Counted from the first letter of the stretch, positions 7,733 through 15,760 are shown. The stretch: DNA of 18,436 nt from Mycobacterium sp. (GCA_019246375.1 JAFAQO010000423.1:1-18436); one strand, 5' to 3'. Translations and numbers: made by a program. Notes: generated by a model not told the origin, from the letters alone.

Positions 7733-9121
7733 ATGACCAACACAATCTCCCCCACTAACGGACGCCCCAAGCGCACCGGCCGCAAAACCGCCGTCGGCGA
7801 GCACAAGCACAAGCGGACCGGAATCGATATCGCGCTGGGCCTGCTGACACCGATCGTCGGCCAGGAATTTCTGGACAAATATCACCTGCGCGACCCGCTC
7901 AACCGGACCCTGCGATACGGCGTCAAGACCGGGTTTTCCGTCGCAGGCGCCACCAACCGTCAGTTCAAACGTGTCCAGAACCTTGGCGGCGCGCCCACCC
8001 GGTTGAAGGCCAGCGGCAAAGACTACTTCGACCTGACTCCCGACGACGATCAGAAACTTATCGTCGAAACCGTCTGTGAGTTCGCCGAACAGATCCTGCG
8101 ACCCGCCGCGCACGATGCCGATGAAGCCACGGCCTACCCTTCCGACCTGATTACGAAGGCGGCCGAGCTGGGCATCACCGCAGTCAACATCCCTGAAGAT
8201 TTCGAAGGCATCGCCGCGCACCGCTCCACTGTGACCAACGTGCTGGTCGCGGAGTCGCTCGCCTACGGCGACATGGGGCTTGCCTTGCCGATCCTGGCAC
8301 CCGGCGGCGTGGCATCGGCATTGACCCACTGGGGCAGCGCTGACCAACAGGCGACCTACCTGCCGGAATTCGCAGGCGAAAATGTGCCGCAGGCCTGCGT
8401 CGCGATCGCCGAGCCGCAGCCATTGTTCGACCCGACTCACCTGAAGACGACGGCGACTCGCACCCCGAGCGGCTACCGGCTCGACGGGGTGAAGTCATTG
8501 GTCCCCGCGGCCGCGGATTGCGAGCTGTTCATTGTGGCCGCCCAGCTCAATGGCAAGCCGGCGTTGTTCATCGTCGAGTCGTCGACTCCAGGCCTGACTG
8601 TGAAGGCCGACCCGAGCATGGGCATCCGTGCGGCTGCCCTGGGGCAGGTTGAGCTCGAGAAGGTATCGGTGCCGTTGAGTGCACGGCTGGGCGAGGATGA
8701 CGCCACCGACGCCGACTACTCCGAGGCGATCGCGCTGTCCCGGCTCGGCTGGGCAGCGCTCGCGGTCGGCACATCTCATGCGGTGCTCGATTATGTCGTG
8801 CCCTACGTCAAGGAACGTGAGGCTTTCGGCGAGCCCATCGCCCATCGCCAGTCGGTGGCGTTCATGTGCGCCAACATCGCCATCGAGCTGGACGGGCTGC
8901 GGTTGATCACCTGGCGCGGTGCGGCCCGCGCCGAGCAGGGCCTGCCATTCACCCGCGAAGCGGCACTGGCGAAGCGGCTCGGCGCCGACAAGGGCATGCA
9001 GATCGGCCTCGACGGCGTGCAGCTGCTCGGCGGCCACGGCTACACCAAGGAACACCCGGTCGAGCGCTGGTACCGCGACCTGCGGGCCATCGGAGTCGCC
9101 GAGGGCGTCGTCGTCATCTAA
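7733..9121 (+). CDS. fadE24: Acyl-CoA dehydrogenase FadE24
   Basis: FAD enzyme of the acyl-CoA dehydrogenase family, which introduces an alpha-beta double bond into acyl-CoA esters. The 462-residue product starts with a Lys/Arg-rich extension of about 98 residues, before the usual N-terminal helical domain begins around YFDLTPDDDQ (98-107). The C-terminal part shows LLGGHGYTKEHPVERWYRDLR and ends GVAEGVVVI. Glu457 in that tail aligns with the family's catalytic base, and the chain stops five residues later. Length and neighbours match M. tuberculosis Rv3139. It is followed 29 nt later by fadE23. Adjacent fadE genes in mycobacteria often encode alpha2-beta2 heterotetramers; that this pair does so is inference. 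The natural substrate is not known to me. In M. tuberculosis the pair is reported as isoniazid-responsive. Confidence 0.92.
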   Translation: MTNTISPTNGRPKRTGRKTAVGEHKHKRTGIDIALGLLTPIVGQEFLDKYHLRDPLNRTLRYGVKTGFSVAGATNRQFKRVQNLGGAPTRLKASGKDYFDLTPDDDQKLIVETVCEFAEQILRPAAHDADEATAYPSDLITKAAELGITAVNIPEDFEGIAAHRSTVTNVLVAESLAYGDMGLALPILAPGGVASALTHWGSADQQATYLPEFAGENVPQACVAIAEPQPLFDPTHLKTTATRTPSGYRLDGVKSLVPAAADCELFIVAAQLNGKPALFIVESSTPGLTVKADPSMGIRAAALGQVELEKVSVPLSARLGEDDATDADYSEAIALSRLGWAALAVGTSHAVLDYVVPYVKEREAFGEPIAHRQSVAFMCANIAIELDGLRLITWRGAARAEQGLPFTREAALAKRLGADKGMQIGLDGVQLLGGHGYTKEHPVERWYRDLRAIGVAEGVVVI

Positions 9122-9150
9122 TTTTTTCACTTGCGACCGAAAGACCAACC

Positions 9151-10362
9151 ATGGCAATCAATCTCGAACTTCCCAAAAAGATGCATGCCGTCATCGATAA
9201 GGCGCACCAAGGCGCCGCGGAGATGATGCGGCCGATCGCCCGCAAATACGACCTTCAGGAACACGCCTACCCGGTCGAACTCGACACGCTGGCCAACATG
9301 TTCATGGGAGCCGCCGAATCCAATACCCTGGGGCTCGCCGGAGCCGAGGCGTTCCGGGCGGGCGAAGGCAAGGAAGAAAACCGTAACGGCTCCAACATGG
9401 CAGCGGTGCTGCAGACGATGGAGGCCAGTTGGGGCGATGCCGCGATGATGCTCTCGATGCCCTACCAGGGACTGGGCAACGCGGCAATCTCCGGAGTGGC
9501 CACCGACGAGCAGCTTCAACGGTTGGGCGGCAGAGTCTGGGCGGCGATGGCCATCACCGAGCCGGGATTCGGGTCCGACTCCGCGGCGGTGTCGACCACC
9601 GCGACCCTGGACGGCGACGAATACGTGATCAACGGCGAGAAGATCTTCGTCACCGCCGGTTCGCGGGCCACCCACATCGTGGTGTGGGCAACTCTGGACA
9701 AGTCGAAAGGCCGCGCCGCGATCAAGTCGTTCATCGTGCCGCGCGAACATCCCGGTGTCACCGTCGAGCGGCTCGAGGACAAGCTGGGCATCAAGGGCTC
9801 CGACACCGCCGTCATCCGGTTCGACAATGCCCGCATTCCCAAAGACAACCTGCTGGGCAACCCGGAGATCGAGCCGGGCAAAGGGTTTTCCGGGGTGATG
9901 GAGACCTTCGACAACACCCGGCCGATCGTCGCCGCGATGGCAATCGGGATCGCCCGCGCCGCGTTGGAAGAGCTCCGTAAGGTCCTTACCGACAGTGGAG
10001 TTGAGATCTCCTACGACAAGCCGTGGCATGCCCAAAGCGCCGCAGCGGCCGAATTCCTGCGGATGGAAGCTGACTGGGAGGCCAGCTACCTGCTGGCCCT
10101 GCGCTCGGCGTGGCAGGCCGACAACAAGATCCCCAACTCCAAAGAAGCGTCGATGGGCAAGGCCAAGGCCGGCCGGGTGGCCAGCGACGTCACGTTGAAG
10201 GCTGTCGAAATGGCCGGCACCACAGGCTATTCCGAGGAGACGCTATTTGAGAAGTGGGCGCGCGACTCGAAGATCATGGACATCTTCGAGGGCACCCAGC
10301 AGATTCAGCAACTGGTTGTGGCCCGCCGGCTGCTGGGCCTGTCGTCCTCTGAGCTCAAGTAG
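9151..10362 (+). CDS. fadE23: Acyl-CoA dehydrogenase FadE23
   Basis: The 403-residue product is a standard-length acyl-CoA dehydrogenase. It has the flavin-contacting segment AMAITEPGFGSDSAA (about 131-145) and the C-terminal IFEGTQQIQQ motif, where Glu380 is the expected catalytic base. The open frame extends upstream into fadE24, but the conserved N-terminus begins at ATG 9151, after a 29-nt spacer, so this start is chosen. It is the second gene of the fadE24-fadE23 pair (Rv3140 in M. tuberculosis) and probably depends on the palindrome-bearing promoter before fadE24. Codon use and length look normal, with no sign of decay. In M. tuberculosis fadB4 follows directly; here a six-gene block intervenes. 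Confidence 0.93.
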   Translation: MAINLELPKKMHAVIDKAHQGAAEMMRPIARKYDLQEHAYPVELDTLANMFMGAAESNTLGLAGAEAFRAGEGKEENRNGSNMAAVLQTMEASWGDAAMMLSMPYQGLGNAAISGVATDEQLQRLGGRVWAAMAITEPGFGSDSAAVSTTATLDGDEYVINGEKIFVTAGSRATHIVVWATLDKSKGRAAIKSFIVPREHPGVTVERLEDKLGIKGSDTAVIRFDNARIPKDNLLGNPEIEPGKGFSGVMETFDNTRPIVAAMAIGIARAALEELRKVLTDSGVEISYDKPWHAQSAAAAEFLRMEADWEASYLLALRSAWQADNKIPNSKEASMGKAKAGRVASDVTLKAVEMAGTTGYSEETLFEKWARDSKIMDIFEGTQQIQQLVVARRLLGLSSSELK

Positions 10363-10494
10363 CCCGCTCATTCGACAACCCCATCATGCAGGTGGGTTTT
10401 CGCATCGTGGATGTTGAGGATCAGCACAGTAACTAAGTTTGTCGGGTTAGCCTGCACGCTTGCTCGCAGTCTGCCTGCCAGGCCAGCCAGTGTT

Positions 10495-11112
10495 TCAAAC
10501 AGACGTATTGCCCGGCGACGAAGCGACTTCGAAGCGGTCGAGGTAGCGCCGGATGAACTCTCGAGCCGCGTCGTGGCCGCGGTCGATGCCGAGACTTTGT
10601 TCGAGCAGCATGATGCGGGCGAGGCTGGTCAGGATCATGGACATCACCACTGGCGGGAACTCCTTCATGTCCACACCATGGGTCCGCATGGCTTCGCTCA
10701 GCGCGGCGGCCTCCATGTCCCCGTACCGTTCGGCATATGCGGCGATCTCACTGCGAATTGCCTTGCGGTGGTTCGCCAAAGCCATGAACTCGAGCATCAA
10801 TTGGGCTCCCTGCGTGCTGTTGAGCCGCCACAACGCGTGCAGCGGCTCGCCACCGGTCAATGCCTGGCGCTGACGCTGCAGGGTTGTCTCCGCTCCGGCC
10901 CGCAAAACGGCCACGAATAGCTCGTCCATACTCGGGAAGTAGTAGTGAACCAATGCCGGTCTGACGCCGACCTGGGCAGCGACCCGACGCGACGTCGCGG
11001 CGGCATAGCCCTCTTCGATCATGATCTCGGCCGTCGCTCGGATCAGCGCGCGCCGGGTCGCCGAATCGCGAGCGCCAACCCTTGACCTACCGCCGGACGG
11101 GCTGCTAGACAT
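10495..11112 (-). CDS. TetR family transcriptional regulator
   Basis: The 205-residue product has an N-terminal helix-turn-helix domain of TetR type: ATRRALIRATAEIMIEEGY (18-36), then SRRVAAQVGVRPALVHYYF (41-59) carrying the recognition helix. The ligand-binding C-terminal domain (about 70-200) has no recognisable signature. The ATG at 11112 is 47 nt from the ATG of the divergent SDR gene, and a perfect palindrome lies in that gap. This arrangement is usual for TetR repressors that control both themselves and the divergent operon. The inducer is probably a substrate or product of the SDR/P450 pair, but that is inference. It converges with fadE23; the 132 nt between the two stops hold nothing I can name. 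Confidence 0.92.
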   Translation of the reverse strand: MSSSPSGGRSRVGARDSATRRALIRATAEIMIEEGYAAATSRRVAAQVGVRPALVHYYFPSMDELFVAVLRAGAETTLQRQRQALTGGEPLHALWRLNSTQGAQLMLEFMALANHRKAIRSEIAAYAERYGDMEAAALSEAMRTHGVDMKEFPPVVMSMILTSLARIMLLEQSLGIDRGHDAAREFIRRYLDRFEVASSPGNTSV

Positions 11113-11159
11113 GGCCTCAGCCTAATATTGGGCGATCGCCCAAACAATGAGGAGTAACG
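11113..11159. promoter_or_regulatory. TetR operator and divergent promoters, perfect 16-bp palindrome
   Basis: TTGGGCGATCGCCCAA at 11128-11143 is exactly self-complementary. It sits centrally in the 47-nt gap between the TetR gene and the SDR gene. TAATAT at 11123-11128 could be a -10 for the SDR operon and TATTAG on the opposite strand a -10 for the regulator, so the palindrome overlaps both transcript starts. GAGGAG at 11149-11154 is the SDR ribosome binding site. Binding by the neighbouring TetR protein is a strong but untested inference. Confidence 0.8.
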
Positions 11160-11996
11160 ATGGCGGGCCGAGTTGCAGACAAGGTCGCGTTCGTCACCGG
11201 AGCGGCGCGTGGGCAGGGCCGCAGTCATGCGGTCCGGCTGGCCCAGGAGGGCGCCGACATCATCGCGGTCGACATCTGCGCGCCCTTCGACAACTCGCCG
11301 GCACCGGGCTCGACTCCCGACGACCTCGCCGAGACCGCGGAGATGGTGAAAAATCTGAATCGGCGCATCGTCACCGCCGAAGTGGACGTGCGCGATTTCG
11401 ATGCCGTCAAGAGCGCCGTCGACAGCGGCGTGGAGCAGCTGGGCCGGCTCGACATCATCGTCGCCAACGCGGGCATCGGCACCATGGCCGACAAACTGCA
11501 TAAGACCGACGAGCCGGTGTGGCAGGAGATGATCGACGTCAACCTCAGCAGCGTGTGGAAGACCGTCAAGGCCGGTGTTCCGCATCTGCTTGCCGGCGGC
11601 CGCGGCGGTTCGGTGATCTTGACCAGTTCGGTCGCCGGCCTGAAGGCGTACCCATATATGGGCCACTACGTGGCCGCCAAACACGGTGTTGTTGGCCTGA
11701 TGCGCACGTTCGCCGTCGAGCTGGGACAGCACTTCATCCGCGTCAACTGCGTGCATCCCACGCACGTCTGCACACCACTTTTGCTGAACGAGGGCACCTA
11801 CCGGGGTTTTCGGCCCGATCTGGACAACCCGGGCCCCGATGACCTCGCGCCGATCTGCCAGACGTACCACGTTTTGCCAATTCCCTGGGTGTACCCGGAG
11901 GACATCAGCAACGCGGTGCTGTTTTTGGCCTCCGACGAGTCCCGCTTCGTCACCGGCGTCACCCTGCCCGTCGACGCCGGCAGCTGCTTAAAATAA
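11160..11996 (+). CDS. SDR family oxidoreductase, mycofactocin-coupled type
   Basis: NAD-dependent short-chain dehydrogenase of 278 residues. It has the dinucleotide-binding motif TGAARGQG (13-20), NAG at 103-105, Ser156/157, and the catalytic Tyr170/Lys174 in YVAAK. An extra loop after the second strand (about 43-62, APFDNSPAPGSTPDDLAET region) is characteristic of the SDR subfamily associated with mycofactocin, whose members hold NAD tightly and pass electrons to the peptide-derived cofactor. Such enzymes oxidise alcohols or ketone-forming substrates. A good ribosome binding site (GAGGAG) precedes the ATG by 5 nt. It is followed 26 nt later by a P450 gene, suggesting hydroxylation followed by alcohol oxidation in one pathway. 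The subfamily call is confident; the substrate is unknown. Confidence 0.9.
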   Translation: MAGRVADKVAFVTGAARGQGRSHAVRLAQEGADIIAVDICAPFDNSPAPGSTPDDLAETAEMVKNLNRRIVTAEVDVRDFDAVKSAVDSGVEQLGRLDIIVANAGIGTMADKLHKTDEPVWQEMIDVNLSSVWKTVKAGVPHLLAGGRGGSVILTSSVAGLKAYPYMGHYVAAKHGVVGLMRTFAVELGQHFIRVNCVHPTHVCTPLLLNEGTYRGFRPDLDNPGPDDLAPICQTYHVLPIPWVYPEDISNAVLFLASDESRFVTGVTLPVDAGSCLK

Positions 11997-12022
11997 GCCG
12001 AAATCAAAAGGTAACCAGGCCA

Positions 12023-13225
12023 ATGACAATCGCCAAAGACACCGACGTCTACTACGACCCCTACGACGTCGACATCGTCGCCAACCCGTACCCGGTCTAC
12101 GCCCGGCTGCGAGAGGAAGCGCCGATCTACTACAACGAGCGCTACAACTTCTGGGCGCTCTCCCGTCACACCGACGTCGAGAAGGCGCTGGCGAACTGGC
12201 AGGCGTTCTCCAGCAGCCGAGGCGACATCCTGGAACTGGTGCAATCGGATTTCGACATGCCGCCCGGCGTCATGATGTTTCAAGACCCGCCCATGCACAC
12301 CATGCTGCGCGGGCTGATGTCTCGGGTGTTCACTCCGCGCCGGATGGCCGCCATCGAGGACCAGATCCGGCGGTTCTGCGCGCGCTGTCTGGATCCCCAG
12401 GTTGGGTCCGACGGGTTCGACATCATCGCCGAACTGGCCTCGATGATGCCAATGCGGGTCATCGGCATGCTGATGGGCATCCCCGAAGACGAGCAAACCA
12501 GCGTCCGGGACGCCAACGACGCCAACCTGCGCACCCGGCCCGGCACACCGATGAAGGTGGTCGACGCCGACGCGATCGCTGACGGGCGGATCTACGCCGA
12601 CTACATCGACTGGCGGGCCAAGAATCCTTCCGACGACCTGATGACCGCGCTACTCAACGTCGAATTCGAAGACGAACACGGGGTGACGCGAAAACTGACC
12701 CGCGACGAGGTGCTGCGCTACACCCAGGTCGTGGCCGGGGCCGGCAACGAGACCACCGGCCGGCTCATCGGCTGGCTGGCCAAGGTGTTCGCCGAGCATC
12801 CAGACCAACGCCGCGACGTGTTGGAAGACCGCGGCCTTTTGAATCGCGCCGTTGACGAGACGCTGCGGTTCGAGCCGACGGGTCCGCACGTCGCCCGTTG
12901 GATGGCCCGCGATTTCGAGTGTTACGGCACCACGGTGCCGGCCGGAAGCGCGATGCTCCTGCTGTTCGGGGCGGCGAATCGCGACCCGCGTCGATACCAC
13001 GACCCGGATTCGTTCGACATCCACCGCAACGACGGCTCCCACCTGACCTTCGGTAAGGGCTTGCACTATTGCCTCGGGGCGAACCTGGCACGCCTGGAAG
13101 GCCGGGTCGCGCTCGACGAACTACTCAACCGGTGGCCGGAATGGGACATCGACTACGACACCGCTCAGCTCGCACCGACCTCAACCGTTCGGGGCTGGGA
13201 ACGGCTGCGGATTCTATTGCCGTGA
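12023..13225 (+). CDS. Cytochrome P450
   Basis: Soluble bacterial P450 of 400 residues. The I-helix oxygen-activation motif AGAGNETT is at 238-245 (Glu in place of the more common Asp), the ExxR pair is ETLR at 279-282, and the heme-binding loop FGKGLHYCLG places the thiolate ligand at Cys350. The N-terminus (YYDPYDVDIVANPYPVYARL) is typical of mycobacterial P450s. I cannot name the CYP family. No ferredoxin gene adjoins it; electrons would have to come from a ferredoxin encoded elsewhere, possibly via FprA. It lies 26 nt after the SDR gene and converges with the aldo/keto reductase gene (13 nt between the stops). The operon is probably under the TetR operator upstream of the SDR. Confidence 0.95.
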   Translation: MTIAKDTDVYYDPYDVDIVANPYPVYARLREEAPIYYNERYNFWALSRHTDVEKALANWQAFSSSRGDILELVQSDFDMPPGVMMFQDPPMHTMLRGLMSRVFTPRRMAAIEDQIRRFCARCLDPQVGSDGFDIIAELASMMPMRVIGMLMGIPEDEQTSVRDANDANLRTRPGTPMKVVDADAIADGRIYADYIDWRAKNPSDDLMTALLNVEFEDEHGVTRKLTRDEVLRYTQVVAGAGNETTGRLIGWLAKVFAEHPDQRRDVLEDRGLLNRAVDETLRFEPTGPHVARWMARDFECYGTTVPAGSAMLLLFGAANRDPRRYHDPDSFDIHRNDGSHLTFGKGLHYCLGANLARLEGRVALDELLNRWPEWDIDYDTAQLAPTSTVRGWERLRILLP

Positions 13226-13238
13226 GGTAACGGCGGTC

Positions 13239-14096
13239 TCAGCTAACGACCGCATTCAACCCCGCCCGGGTGTCGTCGTCGAGCTGGATATCGGCGACGG
13301 CCATGTTCTCCTCCAAGTGCTGCACCGAAGACGTGCCGGGAATCAGGAGCACGTTGGGCGCCACGCTCAACGTCCAGGCCAGGATGACCTGTACCGGCGT
13401 ATGGCCGAATCGTTCAGCGGCCCGCTGCACCAGCTCGTGGCCCAGTACCGGATTCGGGCGCACGAACGCCGATCCCAGCGGGAAGAACGGCACGAAGGCG
13501 ATCCCGCGCGCCGTGCACTCATCCAACACGGGGCTGGACGAACGATCGACGAGATTGAATGCGTTTTGCACGCAGGCGATTTCGGTGTGTTCTAATGCTC
13601 GCAGCAGATGCTCGCGGGTGATGTTGCTCAGCCCGATGCCGCCGATCAAGCCCTCGTCGCGGGCCGCGATCATCACTGACAGCCGATCGTCGAAACGTTC
13701 GTCCACCGTGTCGTTGTCCATCAGCCGCAGGTTGACGACCGCGAGCTGATCGACATCGAGCGTGCGCAAGTTCGTCTCGATGTCTTTGCGCAATTCGGCG
13801 GGGTCTGTGACGGGCAGCCACCCGCCAGCAGTGTCGCGGCGGGCACCGACCTTGCTGACGAGCGCCAAGTTCTCCGGGTACGGGTGCAAGCCCTCCCGGA
13901 TCAGCTCGTTGGCCACATCCGGCCCGTAAAACTGCGCGGTATCGATGTGGTCGACGCCGAGCTCGACGGCACGGCGCAGCACGGTCAATGCCTGAGCGCC
14001 GTCCCGGGGCGGTCCGAAGACGCCCGGACCGGGCAGTTGCATCGCGCCGAACCCAATGCGAGCTACCGAAAACTGACCGAGCGGAAAGGAATCCAT
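13239..14096 (-). CDS. Aldo/keto reductase
   Basis: NADPH-dependent carbonyl reductase fold (TIM barrel) of 285 residues. Of the usual catalytic tetrad, Asp52 (HIDTAQFYG), Tyr57 and Lys82 (LVSKVG) are visible. The strand where His is expected reads VVNLRLMDN (120-128) and has no His. I recall this N-L-R variant in a subset of bacterial members, so it may be normal for the subgroup. The C-terminal part carries the phosphate-binding signature LLIPGTSSVQHLEENM. A TAGCCT hexamer sits 6 nt before the ATG on the minus strand (14103-14108), which would suit a leaderless transcript. It may also be read through from the PPOX gene 23 nt upstream. The substrate is unknown. Confidence 0.9.
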   Translation of the reverse strand: MDSFPLGQFSVARIGFGAMQLPGPGVFGPPRDGAQALTVLRRAVELGVDHIDTAQFYGPDVANELIREGLHPYPENLALVSKVGARRDTAGGWLPVTDPAELRKDIETNLRTLDVDQLAVVNLRLMDNDTVDERFDDRLSVMIAARDEGLIGGIGLSNITREHLLRALEHTEIACVQNAFNLVDRSSSPVLDECTARGIAFVPFFPLGSAFVRPNPVLGHELVQRAAERFGHTPVQVILAWTLSVAPNVLLIPGTSSVQHLEENMAVADIQLDDDTRAGLNAVVS

Positions 14097-14119
14097 GAAT
14101 TCAGGCTAGCGTCGAAGCC

Positions 14120-14674
14120 TCACGCCGGGTCCGGCGCGTCCCAGGCGACGGTGGCCGACAACCAATGCGTGATCTGCTCTTCCTGGTCGTTGCGGTGCAG
14201 GTGCCGCGGCGGCTGCGCGAACGTCGCGTACGGGCGGCAGCGGAGCACAACGCGGTTTTCCTCGACGGCCATCGCCTCGACGTAGGGGCGCGCATCTTCG
14301 CCCAACTGTTGACCGGACATTCGTCCCGCCACGGCCATCATGACATCGGTGACAAGGTCCGGGTCGCGCTCGACTGTGGCGTCGGCATAAACCTGCAGAT
14401 ACGCGAAGGGCCAACGCTCGTCGAGGACGCAGATGCTGACTTTGCCGTCGCGTGCGACGGCGCGAGCTTTGCCGCGCCCGGCCATCGTCGAGACGAGCAG
14501 CTCGTCGTTCTCGGTCGGGATGTAATACACGATCGACATGGCCGGCCCGTCGTGCAAGCGGCGATACCCGAAAATGCATGTGCGGTGGGTGCGCACGAAC
14601 GCGCGCCGCTCGGAGGGGAACATGTCGCGGCTGGTGGGAGCTGCAAATGGCTCCGCCGCGAGTGGAAGCATCAT
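14120..14674 (-). CDS. Pyridoxamine 5'-phosphate oxidase-fold (PPOX / F420-type) protein
   Basis: A 184-residue split-barrel protein likely to bind FMN or F420. The central segment GRGKARAVARDGKVSICVLD (66-85), followed by YLQVYADATV (92-101), is the typical PPOX-class cofactor-binding region. The C-terminal stretch HRNDQEEQITHWLSATVAWD is less common. Such proteins act as flavin or deazaflavin reductases or as simple cofactor binders; which one applies cannot be read here. Two adjacent ATGs (14674 and 14671) follow a good ribosome binding site, GAGAGG, on the minus strand (14681-14686). It probably heads a two-gene unit with the aldo/keto reductase, and is divergent from the AcuI-like gene. 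Confidence 0.82.
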   Translation of the reverse strand: MMLPLAAEPFAAPTSRDMFPSERRAFVRTHRTCIFGYRRLHDGPAMSIVYYIPTENDELLVSTMAGRGKARAVARDGKVSICVLDERWPFAYLQVYADATVERDPDLVTDVMMAVAGRMSGQQLGEDARPYVEAMAVEENRVVLRCRPYATFAQPPRHLHRNDQEEQITHWLSATVAWDAPDPA

Positions 14675-14741
14675 TGCGGACCTCTCGTCAAAAGCTATGC
14701 TGCGACTGCGCGCTGCATAGCATGCAGGCTAGCGTCGGCCT
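14675..14741. promoter_or_regulatory. Divergent promoter region with 7-bp inverted repeat
   Basis: The 67-nt gap between the PPOX gene (minus) and the AcuI-like gene (plus) contains GCTATGC (14694-14700) and its exact reverse complement GCATAGC (14715-14721), separated by 14 nt. The spacing of the arm centres, 21 nt or two helical turns, suits a dimeric regulator. TAGCGT at 14730-14735 is a possible -10 that would start the plus transcript at or near ATG 14742, which has no Shine-Dalgarno sequence. Confidence 0.4.
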
Positions 14742-15740
14742 ATGGAGACGTTTCAGGCGCTGATGGCGCGTCAAGACGGGGATCGCATCACTGCCACGGT
14801 CGAAACGCTGCAACCTGCTGATCTGCCAGCCGGGGACGTGACGATCCGGGTGCTGTACTCCAGCGTCAACTTCAAAGACGCCTTGGCGCTCACGCCGAAC
14901 GGCGGAGTGGTGCGCAACTATCCGGTGGTGCCGGGGATCGACCTGACCGGCGAGGTCGTCGAGTCGCAGGCGGCGGAATTCGCCGTCGGCGACACCGTGC
15001 TCGCGCATGGCTACCAGATCGGCACCGGCCACCATGGCGGCTACGCGGAATACGCGCGGCTGCCCGCCGGCCAGGTCGTGCCACTGGGCGCGCTGGATCC
15101 GCACGAAGCCGCGGCGATCGGCACCGCCGGCTTCACCGCCGCGATCAGCGTCCAGGCCCTCATCGACTGGGGGATCACAACCGATAGCGGCCCGGTCGTG
15201 GTGACCGGTGCGACCGGCGGCGTCGGCTCGATCAGCGTGGATCTGCTGGCCGGAGCCGGCTACCAGGTGGTGGCGTCGACCGGCAAGGCCGACGTCACCG
15301 AACGGCTGAAAAAGCTTGGCGCCGCTGAGGTTATCGGCCGGCTGCCGGCCGATCCGGATGCCAAACCGCGGCCGCTGGCCAAGGCGCGCTGGGCGGCAGC
15401 GGTGGACTGCGTGGGCGGGGCGACGCTGGCTGATGTGCTCAGCGCTGTCGACTACGGCGGCGCAGTGGCCTGTAGCGGACTGACCGGTGGCGCCGCGCTG
15501 CACACCACAGTGATGCCGTTCATCCTGCGCGGCGTCGCGCTGTTGGGCATGGATTCCGTACAAATGCCGATCGGCCCGCGCCGCGAACTGTGGGCGCATC
15601 TGGGCGGTTCGTTGCGGCCGCGTCATCTCGCAGCGATCACCACCGACGTCGATGTCAAAGACGTCGTCGGTGTCGTCGACCAGCTGCGCGCCGGGGCGTT
15701 CTCGGGCCGGGCAGTGGTGCGGGTTGCGGGCGGGTTCTAG
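14742..15740 (+). CDS. AcuI/YhdH-type NADPH-dependent enoyl (acryloyl-CoA) reductase
   Basis: A 332-residue zinc-free medium-chain dehydrogenase/reductase. The segment SSVNFKDALALT (40-51) followed by VVPGIDLTGEV (62-72) is the signature of the YhdH/AcuI group. Characterised AcuI enzymes reduce acryloyl-CoA to propionyl-CoA with NADPH. The nucleotide-binding motif TGATGGVGS is at 155-163. Tyrosine and asparagine residues used by MDR enoyl reductases appear in the N-terminal lobe. The start is ATG 14742, without a visible ribosome binding site. It is followed after 54 nt by fadB4, another MDR reductase of the same strand. Acryloyl-CoA is the family's known substrate; here it is a hypothesis. 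Confidence 0.88.
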   Translation: METFQALMARQDGDRITATVETLQPADLPAGDVTIRVLYSSVNFKDALALTPNGGVVRNYPVVPGIDLTGEVVESQAAEFAVGDTVLAHGYQIGTGHHGGYAEYARLPAGQVVPLGALDPHEAAAIGTAGFTAAISVQALIDWGITTDSGPVVVTGATGGVGSISVDLLAGAGYQVVASTGKADVTERLKKLGAAEVIGRLPADPDAKPRPLAKARWAAAVDCVGGATLADVLSAVDYGGAVACSGLTGGAALHTTVMPFILRGVALLGMDSVQMPIGPRRELWAHLGGSLRPRHLAAITTDVDVKDVVGVVDQLRAGAFSGRAVVRVAGGF

Positions 15741-15760
15741 ATTGAGTCGACAGAGGCTGT

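Noticed and set aside
9119..9150. T-run (ATTTTTTC) just after the fadE24 stop as an intrinsic terminator
   Set aside because: No GC-rich hairpin precedes it, and fadE23 follows closely on the same strand, so co-transcription is more likely.
10363..10494. 132-nt convergent gap after fadE23, checked for a terminator, tRNA or attachment site
   Set aside because: Only short self-complementary words such as GCCTG/CAGGC with a one-base loop are present; no tRNA fold, direct repeat or integrase neighbour.
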